Origin: Streptacidiphilus carbonis
GTDB lineage: Bacteria; Actinomycetota; Actinomycetes; Streptomycetales; Streptomycetaceae
NCBI RefSeq assembly: GCF_000787775.1
Contig: NZ_BBPM01000011.1
Coordinates: 46,553-110,552, forward strand
DNA length: 64,000 bases
Reading direction: 5' to 3'
This document shows, piece after piece, positions 44,410-52,511 of the stretch. Under the pieces are notes generated by a model, which was not told the DNA's origin, ran no database searches, and saw nothing but the letters and a program-made list of their open reading frames with translations. Positions within the stretch are counted from its first letter, which is position 1, and every line of letters begins with the position of its first letter. The translations under genes were made by a program, and so were the position numbers.

Positions 44410-44436
44410 CGCTGTCCGACGACGCGATATAGCGTG

Positions 44437-44479
44437 TTGACACAAGCAATACCTAGGTACGTATACTCGTGTACGAGTA
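44437..44479 (+). promoter_or_regulatory. padR promoter with an overlapping palindrome
   Basis: TTGACA (44437-44442) and TATACT (44462-44467) are near-consensus -35 and -10 boxes with a 19-bp spacer. A palindrome TACTCGTGTACGAGTA (44464-44479, 7-bp arms) overlaps the -10 box, the place of an autoregulatory operator. Confidence 0.75.
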
Positions 44480-44507
44480 CTTGCCGGCGAATGATCGGGA
44501 GAGCGCG

Positions 44508-45152
44508 ATGGCGAAGCGGAAGATGAGCAACCCGCTGGCCCTGGCCGTCCTCGCGACCATTCGCGAGCAGCCGCGCCATCCGTACGAGATCGCCCAGTTG
44601 CTGCGTTCCCGGCACAAGGAGCACAGCATCAAGATCAACTATGGCTCGCTCTACACCGTGGTGCAGAGTCTGGAGCGGCACGGCTTCATCGAGGCCGCCG
44701 GTACCGAGCGCGACGGCCGCAGGCCCGAGCGGACGCTGTACAGCCTGACTGAGGCCGGCAGCGCCGAACTGGTGGACTGGCTCTCCGAGCTGGTCACCGA
44801 ACCGGTCAAGGAGCACCCCCGGTTCGAGGCAGCGCTCTCGCTGATCGGCGTGCTGCCGCCCGATGAGGCGATGGCGCTGCTGGAGCGGCGGGTGGTCGCG
44901 CAGGATGCCTGGATCGCTTCCCAGCGCGAGGAGTTGGCGGCGGTGATGGAGTCGGGCGTCCCCAGGCTCTTCCTGGTGGAGTCCGAGTACAGCCTGGACA
45001 TGAGGGCGGCCGAGAACGACTGGATCCGGCAGCTGCTCAAGGAGATGGCCGACGGCTCGCTGCAGGGCATGGACGGCTGGCGCCAGTACCATGCCACCGG
45101 CGAGGCGCCCAGGGAGTGGCAGGAACTGGAGGCGGAGCGCCAGCAGGACTGA
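44508..45152 (+). CDS. PadR family transcriptional regulator
   Basis: 214 residues. Winged helix (LALAVLATIREQPRHPYEIAQLL ... YGSLYTVVQSLERHGFIE) and a C-terminal helical dimerisation domain (about residues 90-195). PadR repressors bind small toxic ligands and commonly control the exporter next door; here a DrrAB-type ABC exporter follows on the same strand after a hairpin. ATG 44508 with GGGAGAG. Autoregulation is suggested by the palindrome over its promoter. Confidence 0.93.
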   Translation: MAKRKMSNPLALAVLATIREQPRHPYEIAQLLRSRHKEHSIKINYGSLYTVVQSLERHGFIEAAGTERDGRRPERTLYSLTEAGSAELVDWLSELVTEPVKEHPRFEAALSLIGVLPPDEAMALLERRVVAQDAWIASQREELAAVMESGVPRLFLVESEYSLDMRAAENDWIRQLLKEMADGSLQGMDGWRQYHATGEAPREWQELEAERQQD

Positions 45153-45171
45153 AAGAAGCAGCACGGCAGAA

Positions 45172-45205
45172 GGCCCCGACCGGTGCGGCAACACCGGGCG
45201 GGGCC
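45172..45205 (+). terminator. Hairpin after padR
   Basis: GGCCCCG/CGGGGCC arms (45172-45178 with 45199-45205) with an inner CGGTG/CACCG pair. May attenuate transcription into the exporter genes. Confidence 0.55.
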
Positions 45206-45329
45206 GGGAACCTCGGTACCGGCCTGCGCGAACAGGACTCGGTGACTACAAGGAACGCACCCTCATCGTAGCCCGAGTCCCCGGCGTGGATCAGTGCCCG
45301 AACGATCAACGACCGAAGGGACCACCATC

Positions 45330-46403
45330 ATGACCAGCCCCAACGGCGGCACGGTGCGGACGGCGGCAACCGTCCCGCACCCGGCCGCCGCCCGCCCCGC
45401 CCCGGCAGCGGCGGGCCGCCCGCTCGCCATCGAGGCCGTCGACCTCGTCAAGACGTACCAGGTGAAGGGCCGTTCCGGGCCCGTCCGGGCGCTGGACGGG
45501 CTCAGCATCGGCGTCGAACCCGGCATCGTCTTCGGCCTGCTCGGCCCCAACGGCGCGGGCAAGTCCACCACCGTCAAGATCCTCACCACCCTGGCCGCCG
45601 CCGACAGCGGCCGCGCCACCGTGGCCGGCCGCTCCATCGCCGCCGACCCCGCGCTGGTGCGCCGGGCCATCGGCGTGGTGGCCCAGCGCTCGGGGGCGGA
45701 CCCGGTCGCCACCGGCCGGGAGAACCTGCTGCTGCAGGGACGCCTGTACGGGATGCGCGGCGCCGAACTGGCCCGCCGCGCCGACGAGCTGCTGGACCGC
45801 TTCGACCTGGCCGACGCCGGCCGGCGCCAGGTCAAGACCTACTCCGGCGGTATGCAGCGGCGGCTGGACGTCGCACTCGGCCTGGTGCACCGCCCCGAGG
45901 TGCTGTTCCTGGACGAGCCCACCACCGGCCTGGATCCCGAGGCCCGCACCGCGATGTGGGACGAGATCGGCCGACTGGCCGGCGACGACGGCCTGACCAT
46001 CCTGCTCACCACCCACTACCTGGAGGAGGCCGACCGGCTGGCCGCCCGCCTCGCCATCGTGGACCGCGGCCGGATCGTCGCCGAGGGCACGCCGGACGAC
46101 CTCAAGGGCGAACTGCACGGCGACGCCGTCCACGCGGTGCTGGCCGGGACCCCGGCCGCCGACGCCCTGGGTGTCTACGAGGCGCTCGGACGGGTGCCGG
46201 GGATCCGCGAGATCACCGTGGACGGACGACGCGTCAGCGCCCGCGCCGACGACGGCGCCGCCGCCGTCCCGGCCGTGCTGGCCGCCCTGGACCAGGCCGG
46301 CAGCCCGGTGGCCGCCGTCACCGTCGCCCGCCCGTCCCTGGACGACGTCTACCTCCGCTATGCCGGACGCAGCTTCGCCGACGCCGAAGGAGCCTCGCGA
46401 TGA
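45330..46403 (+). CDS. ABC transporter ATP-binding protein, DrrA family
   Basis: 357 residues. Walker A GPNGAGKS (72-79), signature YSGGMQRRLDVALG, Walker B VLFLDEPTTGLDPEAR, and the long C-terminal domain (about residues 255-357) found in daunorubicin-resistance type pumps. Its membrane partner overlaps by 4 nt. The N-terminal 30 residues are an Ala/Pro-rich extension. The pair probably exports a hydrophobic or antibiotic-like compound under control of the PadR regulator. Confidence 0.95.
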   Translation: MTSPNGGTVRTAATVPHPAAARPAPAAAGRPLAIEAVDLVKTYQVKGRSGPVRALDGLSIGVEPGIVFGLLGPNGAGKSTTVKILTTLAAADSGRATVAGRSIAADPALVRRAIGVVAQRSGADPVATGRENLLLQGRLYGMRGAELARRADELLDRFDLADAGRRQVKTYSGGMQRRLDVALGLVHRPEVLFLDEPTTGLDPEARTAMWDEIGRLAGDDGLTILLTTHYLEEADRLAARLAIVDRGRIVAEGTPDDLKGELHGDAVHAVLAGTPAADALGVYEALGRVPGIREITVDGRRVSARADDGAAAVPAVLAALDQAGSPVAAVTVARPSLDDVYLRYAGRSFADAEGASR

Positions 46404-47257
46404 GCACCAGCACCCTGCCCGCCGCCCCTGCCCCCGCTCCGGCGCCGACCGGTGCCCGCGGCAGCGGCGCACGCCCCCGGCTCACCGAGGGGGCGGCCCA
46501 GACCTGGTTCATGACGCAGCGTCAGTTCATGGCCTTCGCCCGGCAGCCCGCCTACCTGATCATCACCCTGATCCAGCCGGTGATCTGGCTGTTCCTGTTC
46601 GGTGCGCTGTTCCGCAAGGTGGTCGAGCTGCCCGGCTTCGGCGCCGGCAGCTACCTGGACTACCTGGTCCCCGGGGTGATCGTGATGAGCGCGGTCTCCG
46701 CCAACATGTGGGCGGGGATGGGCACCCTGGAGGAGATCGAGCGGGGCACCCTGAACCGCTTCCTGATCACCCCGGTCCACCGCAGCGCGTTGATGAACGC
46801 CAACGTGGTGGCGCAGTCGGCCACCACCGCGATCCAGTCGCTGATCATCATCCTGCTCGGCTGGATCGGCGGCGCCCACTATCCCGGCGGCGTCCTCGGC
46901 CTGCTGATCCTGGTCGTGGTCGCCTCGGCGCTGGGCACCATCTTCGGCGCCTTCTCCAACGCCCTGGGCATGCTGGTGCGCCAGCGTGAGTCGATCATCG
47001 GCATCAACACCTTCCTGCTGCTGCCGCTGACCTTCCTCTCCTCGGCCTTCATGCCGCCGACCCTGATGCCGCACTGGATGCAGGTGGTGGCCAGGTTCAA
47101 CCCGGTCAACTGGGCCCTGGAGACCGGCCGAGCCGCCATGGCGGCCCACCCCGACTGGTGGTCGGTGCTCAGCCACGGCGGCTGGACCCTGCTGCTGGCC
47201 GCCTTCGCGGTCTGGCTCTCCCTGCGCACCTTCCGCTCCTACCAGAAGTCCGTCTGA
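46400..47257 (+). CDS. ABC-2 type permease, DrrB family
   Basis: 285 residues with a Pro/Ala-rich N-terminus and six membrane helices (first at about 53-75: YLIITLIQPVIWLFLFGALF). EIERGTLNRFLITPVHRSAL is the ABC-2 intracellular coupling loop and QVVARFNPVNWALE the pre-last-helix motif. Partner of the preceding DrrA-like ATPase (ATGA overlap). Ends with a strong terminator. Confidence 0.95.
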   Translation: MSTSTLPAAPAPAPAPTGARGSGARPRLTEGAAQTWFMTQRQFMAFARQPAYLIITLIQPVIWLFLFGALFRKVVELPGFGAGSYLDYLVPGVIVMSAVSANMWAGMGTLEEIERGTLNRFLITPVHRSALMNANVVAQSATTAIQSLIIILLGWIGGAHYPGGVLGLLILVVVASALGTIFGAFSNALGMLVRQRESIIGINTFLLLPLTFLSSAFMPPTLMPHWMQVVARFNPVNWALETGRAAMAAHPDWWSVLSHGGWTLLLAAFAVWLSLRTFRSYQKSV

Positions 47258-47272
47258 CCGGACCACCCGAGC

Positions 47273-47320
47273 CCGAAGGCACCGTCCCGCGCGGAACGCC
47301 GCACGGGACGGCTCCTTCGG
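47273..47320 (+). terminator. Terminator after the DrrAB-type operon
   Basis: Long stem CCGAAGG-CA-CCGTCCCG (47273-47289) pairing with CGGGACGG-CT-CCTTCGG (47304-47320); 15 nt past the stop. Confidence 0.8.
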
Positions 47321-47535
47321 CGCCCTCACGCCTCTCCGGCGGTCAGCAGGCCGACGGCGGGTCCTGACCGCGTACTGCGCGCCAACTACCGTGACGGGCT
47401 TGGCTCTTACCGTGCCCATGTCCGTGGTTTCTTCTCAGGGACGGCACAGAATCGCTACTGTTCGATGGCTGCACCCCACCTGACGCAGCCGCACCCGGGG
47501 CCCCTCGGGCGGCAGCCACCGATCCGGAGCGCATC

Positions 47536-48483
47536 ATGAGCCTTGCCCGTGCCACCACAGCTGTCCTGGCGTGCGGACTCGTCGCCCTGGGAACCGGCAC
47601 CGAGGCCGCCGCCACTCCGTCAGCGTCGCAGTCCGCTGCCGGTTCGCAGTCCGCGTCCGCCGCGGCGACAGCCTCCGCCTCCTCCGTCTCCGCCTCCGCT
47701 GCCTCGAACGCCCGGGCGAAGGCCTGCTCCTTCTCCGCGTCGCTCACCGGGCTCGCGAGCAAGCGGATCCCGCTGAAGGGGGCGGCCACCCCGGTGGACC
47801 TCACCTTCACCAACACGTCGCACCAGGCGGTCTCCGGTGTGGACGAGGTCCTTGAGTTCTTCTACATCTCGGCGCACTCCTACACCTACCCCGACACCAC
47901 CGTCACGGTGCAGATGCAGACCGGGTCGGGCTGGAAGAGCGTCCCCTACACGTCCAGCCGACTGGTACTCAAGTCCGGCACGACCATGGCCGCCGGTCAG
48001 CAGGACGTGGTCCACCTGCGAATCGTCCTCACCACGGTCTACCCGTGGACCGACTACCCGCCGATCTGGAACGAGACCGCCTCCGCGCTGGTGGGCACCG
48101 GCGCACCGGTGCTGAACGAGCCGCCCTCCGGCGGACCGACCCCCATCGCCCCGCTGCCGGGCGGAGCGGTCTGCGGTGGAGCGGGCGGGGCCGACTACGC
48201 CGTCTCCGACCAGCAGCTGACGGGCCTGGACACCACGGTGAAGGCGTCGTCGAGTGCCACGGCCACGAGGTCCGCATCGGCATCCGCCTCTGCGCCGTCG
48301 ATGCCGTCCACGTCGCCCAGCAGCATGGCGGAGAGCCCGTCCGCGGCTTCCGCCGGTGCGGAACTCGCCGACACCGGCGGGGGCACCGACAGCACCCTGA
48401 TCGCCGGGACCGGCGCCGCCCTGATCGTCGTCGGCGGCGCCGGGGTCCTCGCTGCCCGCCGCCGCAGCGGCACCCACCGCTGA
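47536..48483 (+). CDS. Cell-wall anchored surface protein with LAxTG sortase signal
   Basis: 315 residues. Signal peptide (residues 1-26, cleavage near AAA), a Ser/Ala-rich stretch, a central domain (about 60-225) with three cysteines (KACSFS, AVCGG plus one in the signal region), a Ser/Pro-rich linker and the C-terminal sorting signal: LADTG (277-281), a membrane helix and RRR tail. LAxTG is the motif of class E sortases in Streptomyces. The central domain is of unknown fold (beta-rich). No sortase gene lies in this window. Confidence 0.85.
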   Translation: MSLARATTAVLACGLVALGTGTEAAATPSASQSAAGSQSASAAATASASSVSASAASNARAKACSFSASLTGLASKRIPLKGAATPVDLTFTNTSHQAVSGVDEVLEFFYISAHSYTYPDTTVTVQMQTGSGWKSVPYTSSRLVLKSGTTMAAGQQDVVHLRIVLTTVYPWTDYPPIWNETASALVGTGAPVLNEPPSGGPTPIAPLPGGAVCGGAGGADYAVSDQQLTGLDTTVKASSSATATRSASASASAPSMPSTSPSSMAESPSAASAGAELADTGGGTDSTLIAGTGAALIVVGGAGVLAARRRSGTHR

Positions 48484-48495
48484 GGCCCGGCCGCC

Positions 48496-49245
48496 TCAGC
48501 CGCGCAGCGAGATCACCTCGAAACTCGACGCATAGCGCACACCCAGCCTGCTGCCGGCCATCCGGGCGAAGGACTCCAGGAACTCGTCGGCGTCGGCCAT
48601 CTCCCCGCCCAGGCCCGCCAGATAGGCCTTGTGCTCCTTCAACGAGGCCACGCCCAGGGCGAAGTGGTCGCTGGTGTCGACCGCGTGGCGGGCCTCGGGG
48701 GAGCCGGCCGCCAGCACCATCCGGACCCCGTTCCACGGCTCCAGGCCGTCCTTGAGCTGCTCGTGGAAGACCCAGCGGTTGCCGGCGTCGCGCACTGCGT
48801 CCAGCGCGGCCCGGCCCGCTGCGATGTGGTCGGCCTGGTTGGGGAACACCCCGCCGTAGGTCTCCCGGAAGTTGGTGGTGACCACCACGTCCGGCCGGTG
48901 CCGGCGTACCGCGCGGGCGATGTCCGCGCGCAGCGGCAGCCCGTACTCGAGTACGCCGTCCTGATGCCCGAGGAACTCGACGGTGTCGACGCCGACCACG
49001 GCGGCGGAGGCGATCTGCTCGGCCTCGCGCAGCGGGCCGCACTCCGCGGGGTCGAGCGAGTCGATCCCGGCTTCACCGCTGGTGACCATCACATAGACGA
49101 CGGTCTTTCCCTGCGCGGTCCAGCGGGCGACGGCCGCGGCCGCGCCGTACTCCATGTCGTCGGGGTGCGCGACCACCGCGAGCGCGGTCTGCCAGTCCTC
49201 GTCCACCGGCTCGAACGGCGGCGGTGCCTGGTCGGTCTCGGTCAT
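48496..49245 (-). CDS. PIG-L family deacetylase
   Basis: 249 residues. Zinc motif AHPDD at 26-30 with a downstream H in NQADHIAAG, the two parts of the metal site of N-acetylglucosamine deacetylases (PIG-L, MshB, and antibiotic de-N-acetylases). The substrate is unknown; it is not clearly MshB or Mca. ATG 49245 has GGAGGG. Divergent to the xylanase; a palindrome shared with the xylanase leader lies 69 bp upstream. Confidence 0.9.
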   Translation of the reverse strand: MTETDQAPPPFEPVDEDWQTALAVVAHPDDMEYGAAAAVARWTAQGKTVVYVMVTSGEAGIDSLDPAECGPLREAEQIASAAVVGVDTVEFLGHQDGVLEYGLPLRADIARAVRRHRPDVVVTTNFRETYGGVFPNQADHIAAGRAALDAVRDAGNRWVFHEQLKDGLEPWNGVRMVLAAGSPEARHAVDTSDHFALGVASLKEHKAYLAGLGGEMADADEFLESFARMAGSRLGVRYASSFEVISLRG

Positions 49246-49313
49246 GGCGTCCCTCCAGGTCCGTTGGCTCACCTCCCACGGTACGCAGGCGCTGTCTTCG
49301 CTGACAGTCCACC

Positions 49314-49324
49314 CGAAACTTTCG
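49314..49324. promoter_or_regulatory. CGAAACTTTCG palindrome (copy 1)
   Basis: Perfect CGAAA-N-TTTCG inverted repeat between the PIG-L and xylanase genes. Boxes of this type are described upstream of actinomycete xylanase genes. Confidence 0.65.
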
Positions 49325-49426
49325 AATCCATGGCCGAACAGTGACCGGAACCTAGAGCCTTCAATATCCGTACGTCAAGGGATTCGGTGTCGAAGGGTGC
49401 CGCCTGATGTGGCTGTGCCACAGCTC

Positions 49427-49455
49427 TTGACGGTCCCTGAGGCGGGGTCTAGCGT
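49427..49455 (+). promoter_or_regulatory. Xylanase promoter
   Basis: TTGACG (49427-49432) and TAGCGT (49450-49455) with a 17-bp spacer, a good housekeeping-sigma promoter. Start of transcription would be near 49462, upstream of palindrome copy 2. Confidence 0.75.
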
Positions 49456-49478
49456 CTGCGCCGGATCGGAAATATTGC

Positions 49479-49489
49479 CGAAACTTTCG
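49479..49489. promoter_or_regulatory. CGAAACTTTCG palindrome (copy 2)
   Basis: Second exact copy, just downstream of the predicted transcription start and 19 bp before the xylanase ATG, the position of a roadblock operator for substrate-induced control. Confidence 0.7.
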
Positions 49490-49508
49490 CTTATCCCCAG
49501 GAGAAACC

Positions 49509-50624
49509 ATGCACCGCCCACCCAGCAGTGCCCCGTCCCGCCGCGCCACCAGCGGCCGACTGCGCCGTACCCTGCTGACCGCCGCGGTCGCCGTTGCCGC
49601 GGTCGCCGGCGCCACCCTGCCCGCCGCCGCGCACGGCGGCACTGCCGGGAGGAACGCCCCGCTGCGCAGCCTGGCCGCGCACGACGGGATCTACGTCGGA
49701 TCCGCCCTCGCGGCCGGCACGCTCGCCTCCGACAGCACCTACAGCTCGATCGCGGCCACCCAGTTCGACGCGGTGACCCCGGAGAACGAGATGAAGTGGT
49801 CCTCGGTCGAGCCCACTCAGGGCGCCTTCGACTGGGCTCCGGCCGACCAGATCGTCAGCTTCGCCCAGGACCACCACATGCTGGTGCGCGGCCACAACCT
49901 GGTCTGGAACTCGCAGTTGCCCACCTGGCTGACCAGCGGCAGCTACTCCTCGGCCCAGCTCGCCGCGCTGCTGAAGAAGCACATCACCGACGAGGTCAGC
50001 CACTTCAAGGGCAAGATCTACGCCTGGGACGTGGTCAACGAGCCGTTCAACGGCGACGGCTCCTACGTCCAGGACCTCTGGTACAACGCCCTGGGCCCCG
50101 GTTACATCGCCGACGCGCTGCGCTGGGCGCACCAGGCCGACCCGAAGGCCGTGCTGTATCTGAACGACTACAACATCGAGGGCCAGAACGCCAAGAGTGA
50201 CGCGATGTACGCACTGGTCAAGCAGCTCAGGGCGGAGGGTGTGCCGATCGGCGGCGTGGGCCTGGAGAGCCACTTCATCGCCGGTGAGCTGCCGACCGAC
50301 ATCAAGGCCAATATGCAGCGCTTCACCAAGCTGGGGGTGAACGTCGCGGTCACCGAGCTCGACGACCGGGTCGAACTCCCGGCCACCGCCGCCGAACTCA
50401 CCCAGCAGGCCGCCGACTACGGCTCGGTGGTCACCGACTGCGTGCAGGTGCGCGGCTGTGTCGGAGTCACCGCCTGGGAGTTCGACGACGGCCACTCCTG
50501 GGTGCCCGGGGTCTTCGCGGGGCAGGGCGCGGCCAACCTCTACGACGCCTCCTACCAGGCGAAGCCCGCCTACTACGCGGTCCGGTCGGCACTGGCCGCG
50601 GGTCGGCGGACCTCCTCCCACTGA
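49509..50624 (+). CDS. Secreted endo-1,4-beta-xylanase, GH10
   Basis: 371 residues. A signal peptide with Arg pairs (RRATSGRLRRTLLTAAVA; Tat export is possible but the motif is not canonical) ends near residue 42. A single GH10 barrel follows: TPENEMKW, the acid/base Glu178 in WDVVNEPF, and nucleophile Glu283 in VTELDDR. It hydrolyses xylan backbone internally. There is no carbohydrate-binding module, so it is the minimal form. AGGAG ribosome site. Confidence 0.96.
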   Translation: MHRPPSSAPSRRATSGRLRRTLLTAAVAVAAVAGATLPAAAHGGTAGRNAPLRSLAAHDGIYVGSALAAGTLASDSTYSSIAATQFDAVTPENEMKWSSVEPTQGAFDWAPADQIVSFAQDHHMLVRGHNLVWNSQLPTWLTSGSYSSAQLAALLKKHITDEVSHFKGKIYAWDVVNEPFNGDGSYVQDLWYNALGPGYIADALRWAHQADPKAVLYLNDYNIEGQNAKSDAMYALVKQLRAEGVPIGGVGLESHFIAGELPTDIKANMQRFTKLGVNVAVTELDDRVELPATAAELTQQAADYGSVVTDCVQVRGCVGVTAWEFDDGHSWVPGVFAGQGAANLYDASYQAKPAYYAVRSALAAGRRTSSH

Positions 50625-50681
50625 CCGTCAGCCACCCAGCGCTGACCTTCCGTTGGTCCGATCTCTCTTCCCGGACCGCCC

Positions 50682-51071
50682 TCACGGCGACTGGTCGCGG
50701 TACTCCGCGGCCAGTCGCTTCGGCGCCCGGTCCAGCCAGGCCTCGACGATCAGCTCGCCGAGCTCCGTCACGTCGATCCGGTCCAGCAGCGCCAGGACCG
50801 CGGGGAAGCCGTCGAAGTGCGGGATGGTGAAGTAGACCGCCGGATCCCCGGCGATCAGCGCCTGGCGGACACCGAGGTCCGCCACCCGCGCGGCCACGAT
50901 CGGCCCCTGCGGGGCCTTGTCGCCGAGGGCCTCCAGGTCCGTCTTCCGGAGCGGGCGCTCCCAGACGAAGCCCCGGTCCTTGACCCGCCACGAGGCCGTC
51001 CCCCGCGAGACCACCTCGCTGGTGCCCGGCAGTGCCAGTGCGAGCCGCCGGACGTCGTCCCAGTCGGCCAC
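50682..51071 (-). CDS. MmcQ/YjbR family protein
   Basis: 129 residues with the double-wing fold of MmcQ/YjbR/DUF419: LALALPGTSEVVSRGTASWRVKDRGFVW near the start and VYFTIPHFDGFPAVLALLD in the middle. Proteins of this family are suggested to bind DNA or small ligands; no certain role. Likely cotranscribed with the dodecin gene (3 nt gap). Confidence 0.9.
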   Translation of the reverse strand: MADWDDVRRLALALPGTSEVVSRGTASWRVKDRGFVWERPLRKTDLEALGDKAPQGPIVAARVADLGVRQALIAGDPAVYFTIPHFDGFPAVLALLDRIDVTELGELIVEAWLDRAPKRLAAEYRDQSP

Positions 51072-51074
51072 GGG

Positions 51075-51302
51075 CTACGACGCCGGCCCTTCCGGGTCCT
51101 CCAGACGGAAGCCGACCTTCAGCCCCACCTGGAACTGGCTGACGGTCCCGTCGGTGATGCTTCCGCGGACCTGGGTCACCTCGAACCAGTCCAGGCCGCG
51201 CAAGGTCTGCGACGCCCGGCCCACCGCATTGCGCACGGCGGCTTCGACGCTCTCGGACGAGGTCCCGACGATCTCGGTGACCCGGTAGGTGTGGTCGCTC
51301 AT
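51075..51302 (-). CDS. Dodecin family flavin-binding protein
   Basis: 75 residues from ATG 51302. One alpha helix (SSESVEAAVRNAVGRASQTL) packed on a three-stranded sheet, then LDWFEVTQVRGSI, with the tryptophan that stacks on flavin in bacterial dodecins. Forms hollow 12-mers that store FMN/FAD or CoA. Function: flavin buffering. Confidence 0.93.
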   Translation of the reverse strand: MSDHTYRVTEIVGTSSESVEAAVRNAVGRASQTLRGLDWFEVTQVRGSITDGTVSQFQVGLKVGFRLEDPEGPAS

Positions 51303-51408
51303 GGCGGACTCCGTTCTCGCGGGGACTACTGCCCTCTCCACCCTGCCGCACCACCGGGCCCTCCGCACGACATACGGCGAACGGCGAACGGCGACCGGCC
51401 CCGGTCCA

Positions 51409-51831
51409 CTACCTGGGCCAGCCCGGGGCAGGGCTGCCGGAGGCGGCGGCGAGGTAGGCCCGGCACCGCGGTCGCGCCTGTGCCAGCGCGTCCGCCTGCG
51501 CGGCGGACGGCCCCTGCCGCTGCACGGTCGCCCGCGCGGTCGGCAGCAGGGCGTTCACGATGTCGTTCTCACCGCCGGACAGCCCCATCTCCTGGTAGTC
51601 GAACCCCTGGTCATTGCCGGGTGTGACCAGGTACCGCACCCAGTACGCCACCGAGTCCGCGCACTGCTCGACCGGATCGACCCGCGTCGCCGAGGGCGAC
51701 GGATCGGGCGAGGAATCGGGCGGCAAACCGGTGGAGTGCGCTGTCGCAGCGCAGCCCGCGCAGAGCAGCAGTGCGGCCGCGGCGAGGCGGATCCGCCGCA
51801 GGCCCGGCCCCGGAGGCGCGTCGGCGCTCAT
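51409..51831 (-). CDS. Small probable lipoprotein
   Basis: 140 residues. Signal peptide with LLLCAGC (probable lipidation at Cys27; the -3 residue is atypical), a Ser/Pro linker, then a compact helical domain with two cysteines (VEQCADSVAYWVRYL and RPRCRAYLAAA) that could form a disulfide. The family is not recognised. ATG 51831 follows a weak site. Confidence 0.65.
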   Translation of the reverse strand: MSADAPPGPGLRRIRLAAAALLLCAGCAATAHSTGLPPDSSPDPSPSATRVDPVEQCADSVAYWVRYLVTPGNDQGFDYQEMGLSGGENDIVNALLPTARATVQRQGPSAAQADALAQARPRCRAYLAAASGSPAPGWPR

Positions 51832-51873
51832 GGCCCACACGCTAGCCGAGGACGCGCCCGACGGGATGACGGG

Positions 51874-52446
51874 TCACCGGACGACGTCGAGGATCTGCTT
51901 CTGCAGGCCGTTGGAGTAGACCTCGTGCTCCACCAGCTTCAGCCGCTGGGTGTCCTTGTCCGTGGTACTGAACAGGCGCTTGCCGGCGCCGAGCAGGAGC
52001 GGATAGACGAGCAGGTGGTAGCGGTCGATCAGGCCCGCGTCCGAGAGGCCGTGGTTCAGGGAGGCGCTGCCGTGGACGATGATCGGGCCGCCCTCGGTCT
52101 GCTTGAGTGCGGCGACCTCGTCGAGCGAGCGCAGGATGCGGGTCTCGCCCCAGTTGGAGACCAACTGGTCGTCGGTGAGAGTGGTGGAGACGACGTACTT
52201 CGGCATCGTCCGGTACCGGGCGAACTCCGCCATGTCCGGCCAGACCGGGCTGAAGGCCTGGTAGCTGACCCGGCCCAGGAGGATGGCGGTGGACTCCTCC
52301 TGCTCGCGTCCCTTGATCTCGAACGACTCGGGCACGAACTCGACGCCCTTGAAGCTCCAGCCGGAGTTCCGGTAGCCGGGTTCGCCCCCCGGGGCCTCCA
52401 CGACGCCGTCGAGGGAGATGAAGGCGGTGCTGATGAGAGTGCGCAT
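51874..52446 (-). CDS. Dihydrofolate reductase-like (RibD C-terminal) protein
   Basis: 190 residues with the DHFR/RibD_C fold: STAFISLDGVVEAPGG at the N-terminus, ILLGRVSYQAFSPVW (nucleotide loop) and IIVHGSASLNHGL. Likely an NADPH-dependent reductase of unknown substrate; the family includes RibD and YwjB-like proteins. ATG 52446 follows AAGGAG. The SRPBCC gene precedes it on the same strand by 65 bp, so this is probably the third gene of the HTH-SRPBCC transcript. Confidence 0.9.
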   Translation of the reverse strand: MRTLISTAFISLDGVVEAPGGEPGYRNSGWSFKGVEFVPESFEIKGREQEESTAILLGRVSYQAFSPVWPDMAEFARYRTMPKYVVSTTLTDDQLVSNWGETRILRSLDEVAALKQTEGGPIIVHGSASLNHGLSDAGLIDRYHLLVYPLLLGAGKRLFSTTDKDTQRLKLVEHEVYSNGLQKQILDVVR

Positions 52447-52511
52447 TGCGGGCTCCTTGGATTCCTGTGACGTTGTCTGTCGTGTTGTCGGTTTGTCGAG
52501 ATAGAGGCTGA

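Noticed and set aside
49509-50624. Twin-arginine signal for the xylanase
   Set aside because: Arg pairs are present but the S-R-R-x-F-L-K pattern is not; Tat export is left as a possibility only.
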